5,736 bases of DNA, taken from Chloroflexota bacterium (GTDB taxonomy: Bacteria > Chloroflexota > Dehalococcoidia > DSTF01 > RBG-16-68-14). Positions 1 to 4,841 of the stretch are shown here, in pieces (position 1 is the first letter of the stretch; every line of letters begins with the position of its first letter). Where the stretch lies: contig JADFRJ010000162.1 in assembly GCA_022561355.1 (NCBI GenBank), forward strand, positions 1 to 5,736, written 5' to 3'. The notes under the pieces are model-generated. The model searched no databases, was not told the DNA's origin, and was given only the letters and a program-made list of their open reading frames with translations. The translations under genes and the position numbers were made by a program.

Positions 1-324
1 CTGGCGCAGCGCTACAAAGATGACTATGCAAGCGCATCCGTGCCGATGCTCCCTGTGGTGAGCAGCGAGAGCGAAACGAACCGCCAGATCCTTATCTACA
101 GCGTCGTTCTTGTCGCGGCGAGTTTCGTTCTTGTGCCCGTAGCCAGTATGGGCCTCTTGTACGCAGTAACGGCGGCCGTTCTCGGCGCGGGCTTCATCTA
201 CTACGCGGTCCGCCTCTGGCGGAAGCCGGGCGATAAGGCGAGCATGGCGCTGTTCTTCTACTCTCTTCCATACCTGGGCTTGCTCTTCGTCGCGGCCGGC
301 GTGGATCAGTTCGCACGTTTCTAG
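1..324 (+). CDS. ctaB: Protoheme IX farnesyltransferase (heme O synthase), C-terminal part; 5' end outside window
   Basis: This integral membrane prenyltransferase of the UbiA superfamily joins farnesyl diphosphate to heme B to make heme O, the precursor of heme A for heme-copper oxidases. Only the last 107 codons are present, and the reading frame is open from base 1. The fragment begins with the conserved loop YKDDYASASVPMLPVV (residues 5-20 of the fragment), typical of CtaB just after its second Asp-rich region. Three hydrophobic helices follow (about 30-49, 51-71 and 80-101), separated by the basic loop RLWRKPGDK. The protein ends at a normal family position, shortly after the last helix, so the gene is cut by the window edge and not truncated. 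The next gene starts 14 bases after its stop on the same strand, so co-transcription is likely. Identification is from recalled family motifs. The N-terminal active-site half cannot be seen. Confidence 0.92.
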   Translation: MAQRYKDDYASASVPMLPVVSSESETNRQILIYSVVLVAASFVLVPVASMGLLYAVTAAVLGAGFIYYAVRLWRKPGDKASMALFFYSLPYLGLLFVAAGVDQFARF

Positions 325-338
325 CGATCGGGATCCTC

Positions 339-665
339 GTGTCGCCAGCCAAGCTGACTCGACTAGCCGTCCTACTGGCGGCGTTAGCCTTTGTCGCGTT
401 CGCGTGTGGCGGTGGAGATCGGTCCGAATCCGGTGTGATATTGGATGTGACCGGCAGCTCGCTGACGCAAGTTGAATCGTTCACGCTCCTGGCTGATGAC
501 GGCGAGGTGCTGACGTTCGAGATCGCGCCGGACGCATCGAAAGACGTAGCCGAAGGCTTCTTCCCGGGCCATATGCGTGGTCACGCCCTAGCGGCCGAGA
601 ACGTGACCGTCTTCTTCCGGGAGGAGGATGGCGTCCTCTTAGCCCTACGTCTGGAGCACGACTGA
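339..665 (+). CDS. Small lipoprotein of unknown function downstream of ctaB
   Basis: The product is a 108-residue predicted lipoprotein. A basic start (K5, R8) and a hydrophobic stretch (9-22) lead to a lipobox-like A-F-A-C with Cys23 followed by Gly residues, so the mature part of about 86 residues would sit on the outer face of the cytoplasmic membrane. The mature region looks like a compact all-beta domain: a first strand pair (VILDVTGSSLTQVESFTLLADDG), then FFPGHMRGH at 74-82, then a strand pair ending ALRLEHD. I recall similar unnamed domains in Chloroflexota and Actinobacteria but know no function. The start is GTG, with GGGA at 330-333 as a weak ribosome binding site 5 bases upstream; no better start keeps the signal peptide. 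The 14-base gap to ctaB suggests an operon and a possible link to respiratory-chain assembly, which is inference. The histidines and methionine in HMRGH could bind metal or heme, but this is untested. Confidence 0.75.
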   Translation: MSPAKLTRLAVLLAALAFVAFACGGGDRSESGVILDVTGSSLTQVESFTLLADDGEVLTFEIAPDASKDVAEGFFPGHMRGHALAAENVTVFFREEDGVLLALRLEHD

Positions 666-667
666 GA

Positions 668-1552
668 CTATCCGAGCGCTGCCTCGATCGCGGCTGTTAG
701 CTCTTCAGGGCTGGCGGCGCCTTCGATGCGGGCGGAGATGATTCCGTCAGCATCGAGGATGTAGACCCACGGCTCGGTCTGCAGGTTCCACTCCAGCGTT
801 GTCGGCGCTACCACAGGGCCACCACCATCCGCCGTGAGGAGTTGGCCATCATCGTCTAGCCCGAACGGCTCGATGTGGATGAACGAGACCTGATCCGCGA
901 AGTCTACCTGGATCTCCTTGACGTTATCGAGGACGGGCCCGCAGAAGCGGGTCGTGCAGAACGCCGGCGTCGCGAAGATCACGACGGCTGGCTTGCCGAG
1001 CGTGACCGCCTCGGCGATCGACGTCTCGTAGAAGACCGTATTGGGTTCCTGGTCTGTGCTAAGGCGCTTGATGTTCGGCTCGTCCGCCAGCGTGAGGTTC
1101 TCTGAGGCGGGCGCGGCATCGCCGACGTTGGGGAAGGCGCTCTCTTCGAGGACTGGGAACGAGAACGTCACGAGCGTCTCCTCGCCGTCCTGGGTGAGGA
1201 CGACCTCGACGGTCCACTGGCCGGCGGCATCGAAATCGACGTTGGCCGTGTAGAAGCCATTGGCGTCCGGGATGGCGTAGATGAAGATAGCCTGCTGTTC
1301 GGATTTCAGCTCCTCGCCGAAGAAGAAGCGGAGGAAGACGTCCTCGTCGAGGATTGGACTGTTGTCCTCATTGAGCAGCGCCATCGCGAAGCGATTGGGC
1401 CCGATCACCAACTCCGAGTTGCCGGGAATGGGCACGAGGCCTTCGTTGTCGAGAACGGCGGTCGTGGGACGTTCGTCAGGATCGTCCGAGCTGCCGCAGG
1501 CGATTGCCGCGATGCTGGCGAGGATGGCGAGGATGATCAACACACGGAGCAT
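668..1552 (-). CDS. Secreted lipoprotein with C-terminal thioredoxin-like domain (Cys-x4-Cys)
   Basis: The product is a membrane-anchored, thioredoxin-fold lipoprotein that probably acts outside the cytoplasm. From the chosen start it has 294 residues: a signal peptide MLRVLIILAILASIAAIAC with the lipid-attachment Cys at 19, an acidic linker, a beta-rich domain at about 35-135, and a thioredoxin-like domain at about 155-294. That domain shows KPAVVIFATPAFCTTRFCGP, with Cys199 and Cys204 spaced as C-x4-C, and a TEPWVYILD segment whose Pro261 fits the cis-proline opposite the active site. Classical thioredoxins use C-x2-C and Sco proteins C-x3-C, so this is a divergent subgroup; related C-x4-C lipoproteins occur in Chloroflexota and Actinobacteria as I recall. 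An ATG six codons upstream (at 1570) extends the frame to 300 residues but has no ribosome binding site, whereas the ATG at 1552 has AAAGGA 8 bases upstream. The redox partner is unknown; disulfide reduction or metal handling is possible. Confidence 0.85.
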   Translation of the reverse strand: MLRVLIILAILASIAAIACGSSDDPDERPTTAVLDNEGLVPIPGNSELVIGPNRFAMALLNEDNSPILDEDVFLRFFFGEELKSEQQAIFIYAIPDANGFYTANVDFDAAGQWTVEVVLTQDGEETLVTFSFPVLEESAFPNVGDAAPASENLTLADEPNIKRLSTDQEPNTVFYETSIAEAVTLGKPAVVIFATPAFCTTRFCGPVLDNVKEIQVDFADQVSFIHIEPFGLDDDGQLLTADGGGPVVAPTTLEWNLQTEPWVYILDADGIISARIEGAASPEELTAAIEAALG

Positions 1553-1560
1553 GTTTGGGA

Positions 1561-1566
1561 TCCTTT
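1561..1566 (-). promoter_or_regulatory. Ribosome binding site deciding the start of the thioredoxin-like lipoprotein
   Basis: On the minus strand this reads AAAGGA, and 8 bases separate it from the ATG at 1552-1550. The alternative upstream ATG (1570-1568) has no purine-rich site before it, and the AAAGGA would then lie inside its coding region. Starting at 1552 also gives a conventional short signal peptide, MLR followed by the hydrophobic core. Confidence 0.6.
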
Positions 1567-1634
1567 GCATAAGTCGATAGACCGATTAGCTTCGCTCGAA
1601 TGGTATCGCGTTCGAAAGCGTGAGGGGAGTGACC

Positions 1635-1664
1635 TTGACCACGCCGAGTGACACCGCCGATAAT
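1635..1664 (+). promoter_or_regulatory. Predicted housekeeping-type promoter of nadE
   Basis: A -35 box TTGACC (1635-1640, 5 of 6 to TTGACA) and a -10 box GATAAT (1659-1664, 5 of 6 to TATAAT) are separated by 18 bases. Transcription would begin near 1671, giving a leader of about 30 bases before nadE. It lies in the divergent region between nadE and the minus-strand lipoprotein gene. No equally good promoter was seen for the minus-strand gene. Confidence 0.55.
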
Positions 1665-1677
1665 GAACGTGAGCGAA

Positions 1678-1698
1678 TTAGCGTACTTAGTACACTAA
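1678..1698 (+). promoter_or_regulatory. Near-perfect 21-bp palindrome, candidate operator of nadE
   Basis: The arms TTAGCGTACT and AGTACACTAA flank a single central T at 1688. Nine of the ten base pairs match; only 1682/1694 (C against A) fails. The site starts about 7 bases downstream of the predicted nadE transcription start and ends 3 bases before the ATG. That is a classical position for a dimeric repressor to block transcription. The regulator is unknown. NAD-pathway repressors such as NrtR or NiaR are candidates by context only, because I cannot verify a match to their published motifs. The same sequence could fold in RNA as an imperfect 8-bp stem with a 5-base loop. Confidence 0.6.
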
Positions 1699-1701
1699 CT
1701 G

Positions 1702-3309
1702 ATGATGAGAGTCGGACTGGCCCAGATCAACACGACTGTTGGCGACCTAAAGGGAAACGTCGCGAAGGTCCTGGAATACGCGCGCCAAGCACACGGTGAG
1801 GGGTGCGATGTGGTGGCGTTTCCGGAGCTGACGATCACGGGCTATCCGCCCGAAGACTTGCTGCGGCGGGGAGGTTTCGTCAAGGCCAATCAGGAGGGGC
1901 TCCAAGAGGTCGTTGCCCAGGCGCCGACCGATCTGACGCTTGTGGTGGGCTTCGTCGATGGCACCCAGCCGATCTACAACGCCGCAGCCGTCATCGCGGG
2001 CGGCCGGGTCCAGGGAGTCTATCGAAAGCAGCTGTTGCCCAACTACGGTGTGTTTGACGAGCAGCGCTACTTCGGAAGTGGCGCAGACATCCCCATCTTC
2101 GACGTGTCCGGCGTGAGCATGGGCGTGAGCGTGTGCGAGGACATCTGGGAAGCAGACGGGCCCGTGAGGGCGCAGGCTCAAGCGGGCGCCCAGGTGATGC
2201 TGAACATCAACGGCTCTCCATATCACATGGGCAAGCAGAGTTCCCGCCAAGAGATGCTCGCCGAGCGCGCGAGGGAGAACGGCGTGGCCGTCTGCTACGT
2301 GAACCTGGTGGGCGGGCAGGATGAGCTGGTCTTCGATGGCGGCAGCATGGCGCTGGACGCTCGAGGCGAACTGATCGCCCGCGCGGCGCAGTTCGGGGAA
2401 GAGCTGCTGGTCTTCGATGTGGGCGGGGGCGCGGCACGAGGCCGCATTGCCGAGCCGCTGGAACTCGATGAAGAGGTCTACTCGGCGTTGGTGCTCGGCA
2501 CCCGGGACTACGTCAGGAAGGTCGGCTTTGAAGACGTGCTGGTTGGCCTTTCGGGCGGGATCGATTCCAGCCTGGTTGTGGCGGTCGCTGTCGATGCGCT
2601 TGGGGCCGAGCACGTGCACGCGGCATCGATGCCATCACGCTTCTCATCGGAAGGGTCGATCGCCGACGCAAGAGCGCTGGCTGAGAACTTCGGCATCGAG
2701 CTGCGGGTGATCCCGATCGAGCCAGCGCACGCGGCGTTCCTCGATATGCTGGAGCCTTCGTTCGCCGGCACGAAGCCCGGCGTCGCCGAAGAGAACGTGC
2801 AGGCGCGCGTCCGCGGGAACGTGCTGATGTCGCTCTCGAACAAGCTCGGCTGGCTCGTCCTCACCACCGGAAACAAGAGCGAGTACGCGACCGGCTACTG
2901 CACACTCTACGGCGACATGGCGGGCGGCTACGCTGTCATTAAGGACGTGCCCAAGACACTGGTCTACCGCCTTGCCGAGCATCGGAATCGGATCGCCGGG
3001 CGAGATATCATCCCGCGGGCGGTGATCGAGAAGCCGCCTTCGGCCGAACTGCGCGAGGACCAGCTAGACGCGGACTCGCTGCCGCCGTACGAGGAGCTGG
3101 ACCCGATACTGGCGGCCTATGTCGAAGAGGAGCTGAGCCTGGAGGAGATCGTCTCGCAGGGGCACGATGAGGCGCTGGTGCGGCGGGTGGCGCAGCTCGT
3201 GGACCAGAGCGAGTACAAGCGCCGCCAGTCGCCACCAGGCGTAAAGATCACCCCGCTCGCGTTCGGCCGGGACCGGCGGCTGCCTATCGCCAACCGATAT
3301 CGCGGCTAA
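1702..3309 (+). CDS. nadE: Glutamine-dependent NAD+ synthetase
   Basis: This cytoplasmic enzyme performs the last step of NAD+ synthesis: ATP-dependent amidation of nicotinate adenine dinucleotide with ammonia taken from glutamine. It has 535 residues and two domains. The N-terminal nitrilase-type glutaminase (about 2-250) shows the Glu-Lys-Cys triad in context: Glu42 in FPELTITGYPPEDLL, Lys109 in YRKQLLPNYGVFDEQRYF and Cys145 in GVSVCEDIW. The C-terminal synthetase domain (about 255-535) carries the PP-loop SGGIDSS at 284-290, TTGNKSEYATGYCTLYGDMAGGY at 388-410, and the conserved EKPPSAELREDQLD region at 443-456. The length is normal for compact bacterial two-domain NadE, and no key residue is missing. 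Two adjacent ATGs (1702 and 1705) could start it; MRVGLAQ from the second matches the usual family N-terminus. No clear ribosome binding site is visible, and the palindrome occupies that zone. The gene seems to be transcribed alone. Confidence 0.97.
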   Translation: MMRVGLAQINTTVGDLKGNVAKVLEYARQAHGEGCDVVAFPELTITGYPPEDLLRRGGFVKANQEGLQEVVAQAPTDLTLVVGFVDGTQPIYNAAAVIAGGRVQGVYRKQLLPNYGVFDEQRYFGSGADIPIFDVSGVSMGVSVCEDIWEADGPVRAQAQAGAQVMLNINGSPYHMGKQSSRQEMLAERARENGVAVCYVNLVGGQDELVFDGGSMALDARGELIARAAQFGEELLVFDVGGGAARGRIAEPLELDEEVYSALVLGTRDYVRKVGFEDVLVGLSGGIDSSLVVAVAVDALGAEHVHAASMPSRFSSEGSIADARALAENFGIELRVIPIEPAHAAFLDMLEPSFAGTKPGVAEENVQARVRGNVLMSLSNKLGWLVLTTGNKSEYATGYCTLYGDMAGGYAVIKDVPKTLVYRLAEHRNRIAGRDIIPRAVIEKPPSAELREDQLDADSLPPYEELDPILAAYVEEELSLEEIVSQGHDEALVRRVAQLVDQSEYKRRQSPPGVKITPLAFGRDRRLPIANRYRG

Positions 3310-3335
3310 CCACCCTCACTCTAGACCTCCTCCCG

Positions 3336-3361
3336 GGAACCTTTTGCATCCGCCTGGTGTA
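3336..3361 (+). promoter_or_regulatory. ECF-type promoter upstream of the sigma factor operon
   Basis: GGAAC at 3336-3340 and GGTGTA at 3356-3361 are separated by exactly 15 bases. GGAAC with a following C and T-run is a typical -35 element of extracytoplasmic-function sigma factors. The same two-part motif with the same spacing recurs at 4784-4809 before the propeller gene. Transcription would start near 3370, leaving a leader of about 40 bases that contains the strong ribosome binding site. Autoregulation by the downstream sigma factor is inferred. A TATAAC at 3360-3365 overlaps it but has no matching housekeeping -35 box. Confidence 0.6.
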
Positions 3362-3398
3362 TAACAGGTAGCCAGGGTAATGGGCGCTCATCCACGAA

Positions 3399-3404
3399 GG
3401 GAGG
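3399..3404 (+). promoter_or_regulatory. Strong ribosome binding site before a CTG start codon
   Basis: GGGAGG lies 6 bases upstream of the CTG at 3411-3413, which is optimal Shine-Dalgarno spacing. The later in-frame GTG at 3474 has no purine-rich site before it. This site is the main DNA evidence that the sigma gene starts at 3411. Confidence 0.6.
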
Positions 3405-3410
3405 CAGGTA

Positions 3411-4022
3411 CTGGAGGACAGTGACCTCGCCCGGCTAGCGCAGCAAGGTGACCGCTCGGCGTTCGAAGCCCTCGTGCAGAGCTACGAGGAGCTGGCGTTC
3501 CGCGCGGCGTATCTCATCGTGCGCGACGAAGACGATGCGGCGGACGCCGCGCAGGACGCGTTTGTCCGGGCGTATCGGGCGCTGCACACGTTCGACACGA
3601 CCAGGGCCTTCCGGCCGTGGCTGCTGCGCATCGTGACGAACGTCGCGCTGAACAGCACGCGGGCATCGAAGCGGAGACAGGCCGCTAGCGAGCGGCTTGT
3701 ACCCGGCAGTGAGCCAACGCCTGGGCCAATGCAGCCGGACGCGGCGGCCGAGGCTGCCGAGCAGGCAGAACGGGTCTGGGAGGCGATTGGCGGGCTTTCA
3801 GACGACGACCAGAACCTGATCTACTTGCGGTACTTCCTCGAGAGTTCGGAGGCCGAGGCCGCGGAAGCCATCGGAAGGCCGGTAGGGACCGTGAAGTCGC
3901 GTCTGCATCGTGCTCTGAAGCGCCTGCGGCAGGTGATCGAAGACCACTATCCAGACCTGCAGCCACAAGCCGCAGGCCAGCCAGTACGGGAGGAGAAGCA
4001 TGAGTCAACAGCTAAGTCCTGA
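3411..4022 (+). CDS. ECF-family RNA polymerase sigma factor, probable CTG start
   Basis: This group IV (extracytoplasmic function) sigma factor should direct RNA polymerase to a small set of promoters when released by its anti-sigma partner. From CTG it has 203 residues. Region 2 (about 6-90) includes DLARLAQQGDRSAFEALV, then DAAQDAFVRAYRAL and FRPWLLRIVTNVALN. An acidic Ala/Pro-rich linker (about 91-118) follows, then region 4 (about 119-176) with the helix-turn-helix EAAEAIGRPVGTVKSRLHRA. No ATG, GTG or TTG lies in frame between the stop at 3378-3380 and GTG 3474. Starting at 3474 would remove 21 conserved residues of region 2, so CTG with its strong ribosome binding site is preferred. The last 23 bases overlap the next gene, implying translational coupling. 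The tail after region 4 is short, with no extra C-terminal sensor domain. The family call is firm; the target stress is unknown. Confidence 0.9.
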   Translation: MEDSDLARLAQQGDRSAFEALVQSYEELAFRAAYLIVRDEDDAADAAQDAFVRAYRALHTFDTTRAFRPWLLRIVTNVALNSTRASKRRQAASERLVPGSEPTPGPMQPDAAAEAAEQAERVWEAIGGLSDDDQNLIYLRYFLESSEAEAAEAIGRPVGTVKSRLHRALKRLRQVIEDHYPDLQPQAAGQPVREEKHESTAKS

Positions 4023-4779
4023 CTTCAGCGGCATTGACGCGCTCCTGCGCTCCTCCGCGGCGGCCTTCAGCTATCCACGGACGCCGGATATCGCCACCCG
4101 CGTCCGCGCACGGCTCGACAGCGAACCGTACCCAGTATCGATCATGGAGAGGGTGTGGGAGGCGATGCGCCGGCCGGTCTTCCGTGTAGCCACTGCCTTG
4201 TTGCTCGTCGCCGTTGTCGCGGTAGCCTCGGCGCTGGCGATTCCTCAATCGCGAGAGGCTCTCGCGGACCTGTTTGGCCTGAGCAGCGTGAAGATCGAGG
4301 TTGGCCCCGTGGAGGGTCCGCCGCCACCCGTCTTGAGCCCGGATAGCTTCGCGTCGCCCGCGACGCTAGCGAGCGCGCAGGAGGCAGTCGCGTTCGAACT
4401 ACGGCTCCCCGCCGAAGATGGGGTTCGCATACTGCCGGATGCGGTCTACATCGAGAACATTGGCGACCCACGCGTTGTCATCCTTGTTTATGAGAGCCGG
4501 GATTTCGACCTATATCAGAGGTCGTTCGGCTTCTACGGCAAGGGCTTGCCGGATGCTGACCTCGCTCGGGAGAGCGCCGTCCACGGCCAACCGGCGATCT
4601 GGATCGAAAGCGGTGGCCACATTGCCCGGTCGCTGGACGCTGATGGGAGGTTACTCATCGAGACAGAGCGGACGGTCAACCGAGGGACGCTGCTTTGGGA
4701 AGAAGGCGGCATCTCTTACCGGCTGGAGACCGGCCTGTCTGAGGACGAGGCGATTATTCTGGCCGAGTCAGTTCGGTAG
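4000..4779 (+). CDS. Single-pass membrane anti-sigma factor-like protein
   Basis: Position and layout suggest that this 259-residue protein holds the ECF sigma factor at the membrane. A cytoplasmic N-terminus (1-60) contains YPRTPDIATRVRARLDSEP, a style I recall from anti-sigma proteins of Chloroflexota and Actinobacteria. One membrane helix follows at about 61-81, preceded by RR at 57-58 and R62, so the N-terminus is inside. The outside part (about 90-259) resembles DUF4367-type domains: LASAQEAVAFELRLP, VILVYESRDFDLYQ, HGQPAIWIESGGH, TLLWEEGGISYRLETGLS and a final EDEAIILAESVR. The protein has no cysteine, so the zinc-binding anti-sigma (ZAS, H-x3-C-x2-C) motif is absent. The start ATG has GGGAGGAG (3988-3995) just upstream and overlaps the sigma gene by 23 bases, a usual arrangement for sigma/anti-sigma pairs. 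The anti-sigma role is inferred from context and has not been shown. Confidence 0.8.
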   Translation: MSQQLSPDFSGIDALLRSSAAAFSYPRTPDIATRVRARLDSEPYPVSIMERVWEAMRRPVFRVATALLLVAVVAVASALAIPQSREALADLFGLSSVKIEVGPVEGPPPPVLSPDSFASPATLASAQEAVAFELRLPAEDGVRILPDAVYIENIGDPRVVILVYESRDFDLYQRSFGFYGKGLPDADLARESAVHGQPAIWIESGGHIARSLDADGRLLIETERTVNRGTLLWEEGGISYRLETGLSEDEAIILAESVR

Positions 4780-4783
4780 CCGC

Positions 4784-4809
4784 GGAACGGCTCCGGCGGG
4801 AGCGGTGTA
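4784..4809 (+). promoter_or_regulatory. Second copy of the ECF-type promoter, upstream of the propeller gene
   Basis: GGAAC at 4784-4788 and GGTGTA at 4804-4809 are separated by 15 bases, exactly as in the motif before the sigma gene, while the spacers are unrelated. Transcription would start near 4818, giving a leader of about 24 bases that holds the ribosome binding site AAGGAGG (4829-4835). This points to the propeller gene as a direct target of the neighbouring sigma factor, in addition to any read-through from the operon. Confidence 0.6.
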
Positions 4810-4841
4810 GTTGTGGTGAAGCCCAGAGAAGGAGGCACTCC

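Noticed and set aside
1591..1620. Inverted TCGAA/TTCGA repeats in the divergent intergenic region
   Set aside because: The arms are only 5 bp and TTCG/CGAA words are common in this GC-rich DNA. The wider symmetry is poor (6 of 10), so this is not a convincing operator.
1747..2619. Long open frame antisense to nadE
   Set aside because: It lies entirely within the certain nadE coding region. Its translation is low-complexity, His/Arg/Ala-rich and without recognisable motifs: a GC-driven shadow frame.
3343..3365. Housekeeping promoter with TTTGCA and TATAAC before the sigma gene
   Set aside because: The spacer between these boxes would be only 11 bases, too short. The GGAAC-N15-GGTGTA reading fits better and is repeated elsewhere.
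3380..3424. Short ORF of 14 codons starting at ATG 3380, overlapping the sigma gene start
   Set aside because: It has no ribosome binding site, is in another frame, and its sequence is not protein-like. A frameshift explanation is unnecessary because the sigma frame is intact from 3381.
3474..4022. Sigma factor start at GTG 3474
   Set aside because: It has no ribosome binding site and would cut 21 conserved residues from region 2. The frame continues upstream to a CTG with an excellent Shine-Dalgarno sequence.
4790..4812. Possible intrinsic terminator after the anti-sigma gene (GCTCC-GGCG-GGAGC)
   Set aside because: The stem has only 5 bp and is followed by GGTGTAGTTG, not a T-run. The segment is better explained as promoter spacer plus -10 element.
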